In this document: piece by piece, positions 39,628-52,147 of the stretch
Position numbering within the stretch: position 1 is the first letter of the stretch
How the letters are laid out: every line of letters starts with the position of its first letter
From: Ciona intestinalis
Lineage: Eukaryota; Chordata; Ascidiacea; Phlebobranchia; Cionidae
DNA: 64,000 bases
Reading direction: 5' to 3'
Assembly (NCBI RefSeq): GCF_000224145.3
Contig: NW_004191144.1
Coordinates: 95,003-159,002 of the forward strand
Notes under the pieces: generated by a model
Told to the model about the DNA's origin: nothing
The model's input: only the letters and a program-made list of their open reading frames with translations
The model's database searches: none
Program-made: the position numbers and the translations under genes

Positions 39628-39633
39628 TTTATT
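39628..39633 (-). terminator. Candidate polyadenylation signal of PPP1R11
   Basis: AATAAA on the - strand, about 90 bases after the PPP1R11 stop codon at 39722. It is the nearest canonical hexamer downstream of the coding sequence. Confidence 0.5.
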
Positions 39634-39721
39634 TTCCAGGTATGTTTGACGACTTCCAGTTTACTTATACGATCCTATTCAGAGTAATTACAATAAAAAC
39701 TTTTAATTAATTAACACAAGC

Positions 39722-40506
39722 TTAATCACCGTGTTCACATTCTTTATTATGTTTATGTGACTTTTTCTTCGACTTCTCGTACGGGTTTCGTTCGTCGTCA
39801 GAATCCTCGCTTTCTGATGAACTTTCACCCACAGTGCGCGGTTTCTTGTAGATACAACAACCTGGTGGGGTTAGGGGGTTGGTGGGTTTATATTGGTTGT
39901 ATATATATAGTATTTATGGTTGGTCCCGATTATTGTCGATATCATGAGGGTATATGACTTGACATATATCACTTGTGCATTTTTACAACCTTACAATTTT
40001 CTCTTGCATATTTTAAGTATATTTGGCTCGCCGCTTGATGCATCTTTGTAAACAATCATGCGTGGGCGGTCATCATATTCTGTAGATTATTTATGGGCAC
40101 ATATATGGTACAAAGTGATAATTATGGAGGCAACTTGTAACTTACATTTTGACGATTTCTTTCCCATATTTTCATTATCAACGGTGTCTGTTGCCCAGTT
40201 TACGTTTCGTCTCGGTTGTCGTAATGAAAGTCGGACTTCCTCGGTTTGCTGAAATTAATAATGAATATTTACTGTTTATATGGATGTCGTGGTAAATCGT
40301 AAGCAGGGGCGAGGTGTATGAAACAGAACACCCGTGTTATATGTCATTGCCCCGCCAAGATAAATAGGTCAGATTTTTATCCGTAAAAAATATAGCTATA
40401 TATTTTAGCATATTAAGCATTAGATCACCCAATAACTCACATTGTTAGTTTCTGTGAGAGTTATTGTTGTTGTTCTGGTTGTTGAACTTTCCGCAGTGTT
40501 TGACAT
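39722..40506 (-). CDS. PPP1R11: PPP1R11 / inhibitor-3, protein phosphatase 1 inhibitor
   Basis: A small, mostly disordered nuclear/cytoplasmic protein that binds and inhibits PP1; the human protein is also described as a ubiquitin ligase. There are three exons on the - strand: 40506-40441, 40248-40146 and 39861-39722 (102 codons plus stop; human 126). The product begins MSNTAESSTTRTTTITLTET, like the Thr-rich start of the human protein. It continues through NVNWATDTVDNENMGKKSSK to the Cys cluster SSKCCCIYKKPRTVGESSSE, the family signature. It ends in an acidic stretch and a Lys/His-rich tail. Introns have GT-AG ends and phases agree. None of the exons is visible as a long open frame, so the gene is easily missed. 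Confidence 0.93.
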
Positions 40507-43027
40507 TTTGAACAAATTAACAATTCCTTCAAATATAATAATGATCTGGTCTGCGAACAAGAATTAGAAATAAATGTTTTATCGACATTGAATATATAGA
40601 AAAATAAAGCTTGTTTTGCAGAAAAATGAAAACAAATTGCCTTCAAAATTAATTTGTAGGATTTAAATATTCTAAAACTAATTTCAAACAAAAATTTCTA
40701 AGTATACACGAGTTAGGTTGTTGGTGGTGTTTGTTATTGTTTAGACATACTTATCTATACATTTATAGATTATTTACCACCACAGTATGCGTAAATGTTG
40801 GCTGTACAACATTATATATAGACAGCTATTCCTATGCGTCAAAACAAACTGTAATCAATACTTCATGTGAAGTTGACACTCGTGCTTTATAAGGGGAATT
40901 TCTTTTCGGTTTATGTTGTGTTTTTGTTTGTTTGTGAGCAACTGTAGGTAGCAGGTTATGTATTTTAAGCGATAAATAGTTAATGCAGTTTGTTTTTATT
41001 TGTTTATTTACTGTTGTTTACCAAATTGCATGTTTGTTTACATAATAAACGTAAATATATTAGACGTGGGTAGTAGACAGTATAGGGTTTGGGTGTTCGA
41101 ATTAAGTTTTTAATTATGAATTTGTTGTAATTGTATGTTGGTTTATTTTTATTAAAATTAATATGTTTATTTGTTTGTTATGATTAAACACTGAAATGTG
41201 AATTTTGGGCTGTTTTTCTTGCGAAAAGTTAGTGTTTGTGTATTAATTATGACTTTCATTGACTTCACATTGACATATTTTGTGTTTTGGGGATGAAATA
41301 ATGATTAAATTCGCTACTCCCCATTTAAAATTACGTATGCTCGGCAGCGACATCTAGTAGTTGGTCATGCTAAAAATATTCAATCGCACGGTGGGGATAG
41401 GGACCTGTCACTAAGTGGCGTAATTTCTAAGAGAGCAAATTTAATAGGGGAGTTATAAGAATATTAAAAGATAACTAAACAATAAACAAACGTTACAACA
41501 ATAATGTTAATAATCGTCCTAGTCAAAATACATAATTAAAACATTAAATTTGTTTATTTTTAATGTTGTGCTTTTAACGCCAACTAGTGTTATTTGTATT
41601 AGAAAATTTTGGTCACAAGATATTGCCGTAGAGCAGTCTTTTGGGTGGCGTAATTACAAAATAAGCAAGCGAATCTGGGGTGTGTTATAAACATTCTAAT
41701 TTAATTAATTTGATGTTTTATTGCTAATTATGTATCTTCCAGTAATTGTTTATGCAAAAACATATTTTATTTAATGTTCAATAAAACTTTTACCAAAATG
41801 AAAATCACTGGCCACCAAACGCGTGTAATTATTTCGTCCCCACACCCCAATCGTGGAAATTCGCTTCGTGGATTGTTATGCTTGTCAGAGATGAAAAGCT
41901 TTTGTTTTATTTTTGGAGTAAATATTTAAAAGAAGCTAAAATAACTGTAAATATTAGTTAAATTAATGTTTCAATTGGTAACTTGATTATTTGTGAACTC
42001 TTACTTTGGATATATTTGGTTTGAATTGGAGTGTAAAAGCAGTTTATAACGTTTATTGTGGCAGTGAAGAATTCTCCGACTCTCTCTCCGACTCTTACGT
42101 ATTAGTTTGATGTTTATAGGAGTTAGACAGGTTGGGGGAGGATTCTTCACTAGGTCCAATTATATTTACAACTTGTATAGTGTGTTGCTGTATATTCTTA
42201 AAAATCCGCTTGTTTTGGTTTTGTTGGGTAAATACATTCATGTAGAGTATGTTCATCCATGAGCGTGTTATAAACAATGTTGTTTTACCTTTACTTGTAT
42301 TAAGTTCTTGCCTAAGAGACAATTCATGGTCATTCATTTATTAATCACAAATTTCTGCTTATTTCTTAGGTATAGGATAATCACACAAACTAGAGCCGAT
42401 ATAAACGCAGTAAGTTAATAATAAAGGTGGTTTCCACCTCATACAGCAGAATGGTTCAGGTACTAAGGTTGTACAGGTTCCCCCCGTATGTGTGGGTCTC
42501 ATGCTTCCTATCAGTCATGTGTTTATCCGGGCAAGGGTTGGGGCCAAAGGCGATCGCTTCAACGCAGAGGCTCGAACTCAGGTGGGGCTGTTTATGGGTT
42601 TGTGGCTTTATCGCTACTCTCTGTATATATTGCTATTTGGCTTGAGGTCGCAAACAAATTGCTCAGTTTATGGAGCAAAGCCATCGTGCAAGATATACAG
42701 GTGTACGAACGGTTTTATTTAAAACTTTTGGTTGCTTACTATAGTTTGGTGAGACCTTGTCAGGAACTGCCATCTGCCAACTTGGTTAGAGCGATTCCTC
42801 TGTAGATCAAAGGAACAGAAGTTCAAAGCTGTATAGTTATGCACTTGAGATGTGGAAACTTAGGCCAAAGTTGCCCAACATTGCACATAAATATATATGT
42901 TAACCCCAACCTCTCAACTGTTGTTGTCTTTTTAGGTCAGAATAATCAGGTTTTATTTTTTTCACACAACTAGGACAAGATATTCATGCTAAATAGCTAT
43001 ATTACCAATATAACCCCCACCCCACAG
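40507..43027. other. Intergenic between PPP1R11 and EDEM3
   Basis: The two genes are divergent, so this region should hold both promoters and the missing EDEM3 signal-peptide exon, but I could not identify that exon. A stretch at 42430-42800 with open frames shares the motif GTCAGGAACTGCCATCTGCC with a related one near 11775, and is probably repeat-derived. Confidence 0.4.
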
Positions 43028-46000
43028 AGACAAAGTCCTTGAGATGTTCAACCACGCATACAACGCTTATATGACCAACGCATACCCCGCAGATGAGTTG
43101 ATGCCGATCGCATGCAAGGGTCGAATACGGGGTGTTACGCCTTCAAGGGGCGACATTGATGATACGCTGGGGAAGTATGTTGTTTCTATGGTTGTATATA
43201 TTGTATCTATGTTGTTACATCTTTATATTTCTAATATTCATTGTTTATTTGACGTCTCGTTCCTTTTGTTAATTGTGAATTCAATTTCCAGCATGTTTTG
43301 CAGTTTCTGATTTGTTACTTATAAATTGCACATTTTAAACTTCTGTTGTATTGTGCTGTGTCCTACTTTGTTAACTGTTTTCCAATTTTCTAAAAAAAAA
43401 TCATATAAAGAAAATTTCCCATAAAGTATTTTTGTTTCAGTTTCTCGTTGACCCTTGTTGACACGTTGGACACGCTTGCGCTGCTTGGGTTGCACGATGA
43501 GTTCGAGGTGGCCGTGCGTCGAGTGGAACGCGATGTGTCGTTGAACGCTGATCTTCTCGTGTCTGTGTTTGAGACGAATATAAGGATGCTGGGGTGAGGG
43601 GGGTTATAGGGGGTTTATAAGTGGGGTGGTTATGTCTTGTATTTAAGTAAAGTGGTGTAAGGTATATATAAGGTAATGGATGTGATGTGGATACGTAAAT
43701 GTTGTTACAACATGGTAAAATTTTAGCTTATCAACATTTAAATTCTCCATACATGCATAACCACAAACAAATATCACACCAACATCGCATCCGCCATTTG
43801 GTAATATATCCTGAATCATGAACACATTGGTGATGTCTTCCCGTATGGCAGATGAAACAATGGTGTAAAAAAATCACCATTTCTATCATAAGAGCTGTTT
43901 AATTATATAATATATATTTTATTCTATATTATTGGATTAATATTTTTTTAAGGAGTATTTTTAATATTTTAATAAATTATCTGAAGGAAATAACCTAAAC
44001 AAAAAACACATTGAAGATATTTGGTTCAAGATTGTAATGTTTAAATGTTGTTGACTTTGTAGAACTAAGTTTATCATTTAACGAAAATCTTAGATTTATG
44101 TTGTTTATTTATTATTTTGTGAGCACTGAGTTTTGTAGTTGCTTCAAATTTGACTTGTTTAGGATCGAGTCTATTTCTTCCAAATGACACCCTAGCTGTC
44201 CATACCAGTAAAACTAGGATGTTAAAACATATTATGATGTCACCCCTGTTTCAAAATCTGGGTCGAAATGCCACCCCATACCACCCCCTATTTACGCCTA
44301 TGCATGCAGGGGTTTACTTGGTGGTCACTCAGCTGCATTAGAACTCCAGGAAAGTCACAACCGGATGAAGTGGTATAATGGTTCATTACTTAGGATGGCT
44401 AAGGAGCTTGGTGACAGGTTGTTACCAGCGTTTAATACATCAACAGGGATGCCTATGAGTCGTGTAAGGGCATTGTGATGTCATATATATGTATATTACG
44501 ATGCATGGTTATAATTTGTTCATAGATGGGTTGTCCAAATTATCAGTCATGTATAAAAACAATCACCCACAAAGTTACATACGTGGTAACTGTTTTGACC
44601 CCCCCCCATGTGAGGATAAGCACAAGTTAGGTTTATGCTTGTCTATAAATAGTCTTGTTAAAGACCTTAACAACATGAAATAGACTATTGGCTTTTTTAT
44701 TACTTCGATATTTATGCATGCCAGAAAATATTGACGACCATTATATTACAGATAAACTTATCAACCGGATCCGTTCGTCGATTGAAAGATCGCGACACTT
44801 GCACTGCGTGCGCTGGGACGACTATACTGGAGATGTCGGCATTATCTAGATTTACAGGTGATGATGTTATACAGATATTATTGTGGAGGTTACTCTATGT
44901 ACGTTGGTGCCGGGTGTATTATAAGTGTGAAAGAGGGCCAATGCTTGGCGTATCTGTCCATGGGCAAAACACTTAACAGCAAACCCTGGTGATGTCTTGA
45001 CTTATGGCAGATGAAATGTTGGTCCTTTAAGATCACAAAACAAGCAATTGCCACAAGATCTCTTTCACACTCATAATATTATCCATTGGTATAGGTATAT
45101 ATAGGTATATAGATGCCGTAACATTTTATAACAATCACCATTGTTGAATCATAATTACTTCCATTGTTCTCGTGATGATAATTGTTTAATTGTTACCAAA
45201 CAATGAAATCATCCGATTATATCGAAACGTTGTTTCTACAATCATTAAATATATTTTGGGAAACTTTTGCTTACAGTGGATTTGTTTAATTATTATTTTT
45301 TTTAAATTTTTCAAAAACATTTGTTAATTTTATTTCAGGTGCCCAGTATGCAGTATAATTATAATATTCAAACATTGTAACTATATGTTTTAAACATAAC
45401 ATTGCATTGTTAATATTGCAGGCGACCCGGTGTACGAGGATCGAGCACGCGAAGCCATGGATTATTTGTGGTCGAGGAGACAACGATCGTCCGATCTTAT
45501 GGGGACCGTACTTAATGTCGAGAACGGGGAGTGGGTTAGGTGGGTGGGGGTTGTTGGGGTTAGGGGGGTTAGGGGTTAGAGGGGTGTAGGGGTTAGAGGA
45601 GGGGGGGGGGTTAGGGGGGTGTAGGGGTTAGGGGGGTGTAGGGGTTAGAGAAAGAAATCATCTAAATAGATTGTAAGTATTTCATGGAACTTGGTCATGA
45701 CTTATTTCGTTACAAGGTTCGTCTTCATGAGCATTAATCTTATATATAGCAATTATATTACAATGGTGTTCTTATACATAACAATGTATATTATGACATC
45801 ACAGGAAAGAAAGTGGAATAGGAGCCGGCATAGATTCATATTACGAATATTTATTGAAAGCTTATATATTGTTGGGTGATGACACTTATCTACACAGGTT
45901 TAATACGCATTATCAGGTAAGGTTGTTGCTTCTAGGTGTAATGTTTTATAGACTGTTGGTTTTTTTGAAATAAATAAGTTACATTCAACCCCCCTACAGG

Positions 46001-49000
46001 CCATCAATAAGTTACATTCAACCCCCCTACAGGCCATCAAGCAATACGTAGCACAAGGCCCGATGATGATCGACGTGTTGATGCACAAACCAACCACGGC
46101 AGCAAGGAACTTCATCGACGCACTATCCGCATTCTGGCCTGGACTACAGGTGCTGTGTTTGATGTGTTATATGTGTCCATGGTGTCAAATGTATCATTTG
46201 TGTTATACGTGTCCAATGTTCAATGAGTGCCATTTGTGTCCGCTGTGTCATTTGTGTCCAAGTGTCTGTAATGTGTGTATGTTAAATGCGCCATATGTGT
46301 CCAAGGTGTCATATGTGCTACATGTACCTTATGTGTCCAAAGTGTCATTTCATGAGGGAAATGTTCTCTATGTTTAATATGTGTCCACCATACACTCCAT
46401 GCACCCACTTACACAACCATTACACCCCAGGTATTGAAAGGAGATTTAAAATCAGCCATCGAGACGCACGAACTCTTGTACCAAGTATTCACTCGTCATA
46501 CTTTCCTCCCTGAAGCTTTCACCACCTCGTTCGATGTACATTGGGGGCAGTATCCCCTTCGTCCTGAGTTCGCTGAAAGTACCTACCTACTATACAAGGT
46601 AAGTTATAATAAGGGATATGTAAGTGTATTGTTAAGTATAGGCACTGAGAGGTAATGGGTTCAAAACTTGAGGCTGCCACCATTGTGGGTGTGTGGACAA
46701 TTATTCCAACCCAGTGGCTAACCATGAATTTAAAAGTTTAGCTTGGCTATGTAGTTTACCATAGTGTGCATTCGTATTAGTTATGTAATCATGACATCAC
46801 AACTAATGAGCTTTGTAGCAACTTTAATTTCTAGCTTCTCAGGATTTTAAAATCTTATATTTAAGTTTACCATGCTATATATGTAGTAATGTCATCACAA
46901 CTAATGACATCATCACGTTACCAGGCAACAGGCGACCCATACTACCTACAAGTTGGGAAAACAATTTTGGAAAACCTTGAGAGTCGAGCGAGGGTGGAAT
47001 GCGGGTACGCTGGGATTAAGGTGTGTTGTTGTTGTTGTGCTTGTTGTGTCTGTTGTTGTTACTTATTGATGTGTTGTTTCCATTTAACGGCACAAACAGA
47101 CGGTCAGTTTAATGCAACAACTTATGTCTTTAATGCGATAACATATTTACGCCCCCTACTACAGGATGTCCGTACATTCACCCACGAGGACCGCATGGAT
47201 TCTTACTTCCTCGCCGAGATGTTTAAATATCTTTACTTACTTTTCTCATCATCCTCAGAGGATCTAGGAATCAACATCGATAACTATGTGTTAACCACTG
47301 AGGCGCATCTGCTACCTCTCAAACTATCGCTACTGTCGCCTCATAATAAGGTCGGTTGTGATGTCATAATCCTATATATTACATCATAAATATAGAGATA
47401 ATGTTATGGGTGCTTAGGGTAACATGTTACCCTGAGTTTTGAAACAGGGGTGACAAATATTTTAGCACACCTGTTTTAAGCTGTTACCCCTTCATTTAGC
47501 ATCCAATATCTGGGTTCTAGTTTCACATCAAATGTCATATTACTGTGGGATAGGATGGACACCGTTAACGCATAATATCCCGTATTTTCTAACCGTGATT
47601 TGAGTTTTCTTCAGCATTGATAATCAACATAGTTTGAAACATCTGCTCAACATGAGTTTAGCATCCAATATCTGGGCTCTAATTTTACATAACATGTCGT
47701 ATAACCTCTTCTATAATCTAGTCTTCTTCAGCATAAATAATTCCACTGTTTCCAGACGAAAACCAAGTTCACGTTGTCCAGTGTTGACCGGTCATGTTCT
47801 AATTCTGATTACGTTAAGAGCGGAAACTTGAGGTCAATCCACGAGTTGCGCAGCACTGTTAAAGTTGATGCGATTAACGTGAAGCAGCCAACGCAGTGGT
47901 GGGTGTATGGGTTAATTAAGGGGACATCATATATTTGTGGGGCATAATATTGGTGTTGTGGGTTAACCCAAGAACTCTCGTAGAGTGTAAAAATAAAATA
48001 ATAAAATGCTATTGTAGCATTTATTTGTGAAATGTTGGTACCAAGATAAATGGCAATAGAGATGTTTTACAAAACAAGTATAATATGCCTGGTAACAACA
48101 ATATAGTATATATTGTATATTTTAAGTGGCCAAGGGTAGTTTATAGTTGGCATTAAAAAAAAGGATATTTTTTAATATGTTACCCCAAGTACACTGCCAC
48201 ACCCTACCCCTCTTTTACCCCACCTCATCTAACACACCCCTTTATTCCAGCCCCAACAACCCCACCCCCTCACCCACCCAATGGGTCGGCCCCCGAACCC
48301 TCAAAGCATCTGAGTTGATCCCAAACAACCAACAACACATCGCGATCCTTAAAAGGATGGGGATAACAATGGTTGTGTTGAAGGATGGGAAGATCCAACT
48401 TGTACAACACCACAACATGGCTTCTACACCAAGAGATGCTACGGTGCGTTCATATCTTAGCGCATTTTACTTTAGATTAGTTGCCCCACCACCGACTGTT
48501 TATAAGCCTTATATAGATTCATAGGTAGTAGTTATGTAATTTATATTCTCACATGGTGGGGCAACGACAATCATAACATGTACGTTCTGCTTCATACACC
48601 TCGTGCCCCCTTACAAGTTACCACGTATGTTACTTGTGGGTGATTGTTTATATGTATATATAGCTAAACAACTTACACCCACTAAACCACCCCCAGGAAG
48701 GCACGATGTTCATGCATGAGATGATGGAATTATCCAAGAAAGCTGAAGCTCCACAAAACCCACTGTACATACAAATACTTAGTAGACCGTACAAAGGATC
48801 TCTTGCACTACGGGCCCAACCAGCACAGTTTGGTCCCAGTTTCGATTCAATTGAAGGAGGGGTAAGTGTGTGTTGTAACTGGAGGCTCCCAGGTTCAAGG
48901 CTCACTGTGGTGGCTACGATTCAGTGTATGCCTCGTAACTGGAGGCTCCCGGGTTCAAGGCTCACTGTGGTGGCTACGATTCAGTGTGTGCCTCGTAACT

Positions 49001-50665
49001 GGAGGCTCCTGGGTTCAAGGCTTACTGTGGTGGCTACGATTCAGTGTGTGCCTCGTAACTGGAGGCTCCCGGGTTCAAGGCTCACTGTGGTGGCTAGGAT
49101 TCAGTGTGTGCCTCGTAACTGGAGGCTTCGGTTTCAAGGCTCACTGTGGTAACAACTGCATCCTTAGGTATCGGGCTACGCAGTAATATCCGACCCAGTT
49201 GATGGATGTTCTAACTCCCAACACCCGGTCAAGGGTAAGATTGTGGTGGCCGAACGTGGAAGTTGTATGTTTGTACAGAAAGCTAAGGTGGCGGAATCGC
49301 AAGGAGCTGTTGGGATTATTATAACCGGTGAGTGTTGGGGTAATGGGGTCTAGATGGTAGCACCCTGGGTGTTGGGTAATGGGGTCTAGATGGTAGCACC
49401 CTGGGTGTTGGGGTAATGGGGTCTAGATGGTAGCACCATGGGTGTTGGGGTAATGGGGTCTAGATGGTAGCACCCTGGGTGTTGGGGTAATGGGGTCTAG
49501 ATGGTAGCACCCTGGGTGTTGGGGTAATGGGGTCTAGATGGTAGCACCATGGGTGTTGGGGTAATGGGGTCTAGATGGTAGCACCCTGGGTGTTGGGTAA
49601 TGGGGTCTAGATGGTAGCACCCTGGGTGTTGGGGTAATGGGGTCTAGATGGTAGCACCCTGGGTGTTGGGGTAATGGGGTCTAGATGGTAGCACCCTGGG
49701 TGTTGGGGTAATGGGGTCTAGATGGTAGCACCCTGGGTGTTGGGGTAATGGGGTCTAGATGGTAGCACCCTGGGTGTTGGGGTAATAGACCTACATCTCA
49801 GGCGTGCCTCACTGAAGACCTCACCCTTATAGAATGGAATCTATATTATTGAGTGTCTATAAACTGCCCCAGTGGGGTCTAGATGGTAGCACCCTGGGTG
49901 TTGGGGTAATATACCCACATCCCAGGTCTCAGGTGTGCCTTACTGAAGACCTCACCCTTATAGAATGGAATCTCTATTATTGAGTGTCTATAAACTGCCT
50001 CAGTTGGCTCTAGATAGAATCTCTCGAAATAATGCAAAGTAATGTTTTATGACATCACAGACAATGTTGCTGACTCATCATTTGAAGGGAGTTCCCCGTT
50101 TGCGATGGCAGGAGACGACGAAACAATCGTCAACATCCCAGCGATGTTCCTTTTCACTAAAGAAGGAGGGATCATCAGGGATTTGATCCGGGATGCGGGG
50201 GAGCTTCGTCTTTTTCTTTCCAATCATCTCAAACCACTGCGTAAGTTGGAAAAATGTTTGTGCAGAAAAATAATCACTCACAAAGTTACATACTTGGTAA
50301 CTAGTAAGCGGGCACGAGGTGTATGAAACAGAAGACCCGTGTTATAACAACTTTGTTGCCCGGCCAAGCGAGGATAAGTAAGTTACATAAAGCGGGTAAG
50401 TGATGACCACTGGGTTGGAGCAAGTTAAGTGTCTTGCTCCCAAGAACACACACACACACAACATATAAACCTGGAAATTTTGTTTACAGGTGAAATTATG
50501 CTCGAGGAGATTGACGTCCCCGCTGATGTGTCAAGCGACACCAATAATGTACAACCCCCACCCGTTGAAGTGTCAAGCGACACTGTAAGTGAACAACCCC
50601 CACCCACTAAAGTGTCAAGCGACACCAATAGTGAACAACCCCCACCCACTAAGGGTGAATTTTAA
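43028..50665 (+). CDS. EDEM3: EDEM3, ER degradation-enhancing alpha-mannosidase-like protein (5' end missing)
   Basis: GH47-family ER protein that trims mannose from misfolded glycoproteins for ER-associated degradation. Visible exons: 43028-43174, 43441-43593, 44310-44463, 44752-44857, 45422-45539, 45805-45916, 46033-46149, 46431-46598, 46925-47020, 47165-47350, 47756-47898, 48251-48443, 48697-48861, 49168-49327, 50061-50240, 50490-50665 (about 790 codons). The GH47 part has [80 protein letters not shown] and [20 protein letters not shown]. Residues from exons 49168-50240 form a protease-associated (PA) domain ([40 protein letters not shown]), which separates EDEM3 from EDEM1/2. The last exon encodes three 16-residue repeats (VSSDT...EQPPPT) and ends GEF, with no KDEL-type retrieval signal. 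The first exon begins at an acceptor; the upstream signal-peptide exon was not found. AATAAA at 51063 is a candidate polyadenylation site. Confidence 0.95.
45540..45655 (+). repeat. G-rich telomere-like repeat after an EDEM3 donor site
   Basis: Starting at the exon donor, the non-template strand reads as runs of GGGG and GGGGGG separated by TTA or TGTA (GGGGTTAGGGGGGTTAGGGG). At least four G-runs per 30 bases satisfy the usual G-quadruplex rule. Confidence 0.85.
46150..46425 (+). repeat. Degenerate TGTGTCC-type simple repeat in EDEM3 intron
   Basis: The intron consists largely of irregular repeats of (A/T)TGTGTCC(A)(A/T)(G/T)GTGTCA, recurring roughly every 10-25 bases. No coding or mobile element is seen. 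Confidence 0.7.
47540..47640. mobile_element. MITE fragment in EDEM3 intron
   Basis: GTGGGATAGGATGGACACCG and ATAATATCCCGTATTTTCTA match the right half of the 'GGGGGAAGATGGGACA' family. The block AGCATCCAATATCTGGG(T/C)TCTA on either side occurs twice (about 47500 and 47658). Confidence 0.4.
48540..48650 (+). repeat. Single copy of the 98-bp dispersed unit
   Basis: ATGGTGGGGCAACGACAATC, then CGTGCCCCCTTACAAGTTAC, then GTGGGTGATTG. It has the same order as the arrays in PKN introns 8 and 16 and lies just before an EDEM3 exon. Confidence 0.75.
48871..49150 (+). repeat. 60-bp minisatellite with B-box-like core, about 4.6 copies
   Basis: The unit is exactly 60 bp and includes GTAACTGGAGGCTCCCGGGT and TCAAGGCTCACTGTGGTGGC. 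The core GGGTTCAAGGCTC resembles a pol III B-box and the SINE heads seen elsewhere in the window. It fills most of the EDEM3 intron between 48861 and 49168 and ends 17 bp before the acceptor. Confidence 0.92.
49328..49785 (+). repeat. 37-bp minisatellite derived from a SINE tail, about 12 copies
   Basis: The unit contains GGTAGCACCCTGGGTGTTGG and GGTAATGGGGTCTAGAT. It runs directly into TGCCTCACTGAAGACCTCAC, the SINE 3' tail, and that end is duplicated again at about 49870-50030. The ACCCTGGGTGTTGGGGTAAT core is the same as in the SINE at 12366, so the array grew from inside a SINE. Confidence 0.92.
50268..50390 (-). repeat. Single copy of the 98-bp dispersed unit
   Basis: CTCACAAAGTTACATACTTG, then GGGCACGAGGTGTATGAAAC, then GCCAAGCGAGGATAAGTAAG. 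It lies in the last EDEM3 intron. Confidence 0.75.
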
Positions 50666-51637
50666 CCTCATATTTATTCGGTGCTACTTTAGTGCAATAT
50701 CATAATACCTATTATGATGTCATCAATTGGTGATGAACTAACGAGATATTGTTTCGTTTACTTGTTTATGATGTCATAATTAATGTTATTGTCCGAACAA
50801 GAGTTTGTTGATGATGTCACTTTGCCATAGATGATGTCACAATGTTCATTGTTTTGAAATTTTTATGTTAATGTTTTGCACTTTCTACCACTTGGTGGGG
50901 CAAATATTTCTTTGTTTGTTATTTTATGACGTGGCAGTAGCTGATTGGCCGATTTACTGTGATCACTGGTGCGTGACACTTTTATTTCCGAGGCCACGAC
51001 GTCATAATGGTTATTATGACATCATAGATGTGCAATGTATCAGTTTGATATGTTGTTTCTATAATAAATATTTTAAATGATTTCTATTCTTTGCGAAGAT
51101 TGAAAGTTGGTAAAGCGAAGCCGTTGAGTGAATTGCAAGTTGTTGATGACGTCATTATTGATTACGTCATGTAAGTTGATACAATGACGTCAGTAATGAT
51201 TGTGACGTCACATACAAACCATTGCAATAATTCCTAACTAGTCAATGTTGACACTTGCTGTTACGACTTATTTTATGAGATCAGTAAAATACTGGAGATT
51301 TTATTCTCATGAAACCACTTGGTCGTGATAATGATATTTCCCTAGACGCTAACACCTCCAATAAATTTACTTTTTAATATATATGACCCAAATATGACCG
51401 TGCTCCTGTCATGTATTTCATTGTTGGTATATAACTCCCCATTTGTTGTTAAAAAACACAGAAACTCGTAGAACAACCCATTGTTACGTAATGACAAATT
51501 AGCCGCCATTTTACTTGCCCAAAACAACACAACTGGGAAAATCAAAATGTCAGTTTTTTTTTGTAAATTGAAGAAAACTTGACTCAAAAACAAATTTAAA
51601 GTTTGCAAAGTGTGAAAACGCTGCTCAGTGATTCTAG
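50666..51637. other. 3' flank of EDEM3
   Basis: No coding exon seen. AATAAA at 51063-51068 is a plausible EDEM3 polyadenylation signal. TGACGTCA-type sites reappear in intact form from about 50997 onward (51148, 51186, 51203), unlike in the gene body. Confidence 0.45.
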
Positions 51638-51816
51638 GACTACGGTTATACGAGCGATCGAACTGCTGTGTACGGAGACCTTGAGGATAAATTAGACCAC
51701 GGCCGGTTCTGGAGAACCCTTGCCCCGCCGTTATGTGAGCTTTTTCCCGATACCAAGAAATACGATATTCGGATCATGAATGAAAATTCGGAAGAAAGGA
51801 AACTATCTTTATTACG
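51638..51816 (+). CDS. Orphan coding exon, unknown protein
   Basis: The segment between a TTCTAG acceptor and a GTGAGT donor is open for 59 codons, starting DYGYTSDRTAVYGDLEDKLD and including FWRTLAPPLCELFPDTKKYD. It ends in phase 2. The amino-acid composition is protein-like and the other two forward frames contain stops. I do not recognize the family. There is no start codon here, so upstream and downstream exons must exist. The exon at 58584 is on the same strand, but its best frame is not phase-compatible with a direct join. Confidence 0.45.
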
Positions 51817-52147
51817 GTGAGTGTGATGTCATAATTATCTGTATGCTCAAACAAACGATATTCTAGAATCTAGAACATTTTGAATAGTGTTTATTAATGT
51901 GGGTGTGACGTCATAATGGTTTGCTAACTAACTTGGTGTCTTAATATATTTAAAACATCAATATCAATGTAAATCACAATTTAATACATGTTTAATACAC
52001 AATTATTAATCACACATTTAACATAACGCAAATGCATAATAATGTTTACTGCCACGACAGTCTACACTAGTAATCTACAAATAAAAGCAGAAAAAAAATA
52101 ACCGAATGTGTTATCGTATGCTTATACATTAATTTGGTTGAGAAGGT

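Noticed and set aside
42427..42805. Overlapping open frames proposed as the EDEM3 signal-peptide exon
   Set aside because: None has a signal-peptide-like N-terminus followed by a donor in the phase needed at 43028, and part of the sequence resembles a repeat near 11775.
46063..46377. Cys/Met-rich open frames
   Set aside because: They are read-through from an EDEM3 exon into the TGTGTCC simple repeat of the following intron.
48706..49186. Open frames with repeated [17 protein letters not shown] or [16 protein letters not shown]
   Set aside because: They are read-through of the EDEM3 exon into the 60-bp intronic minisatellite. The exon ends at 48861 at a good donor in the correct phase.
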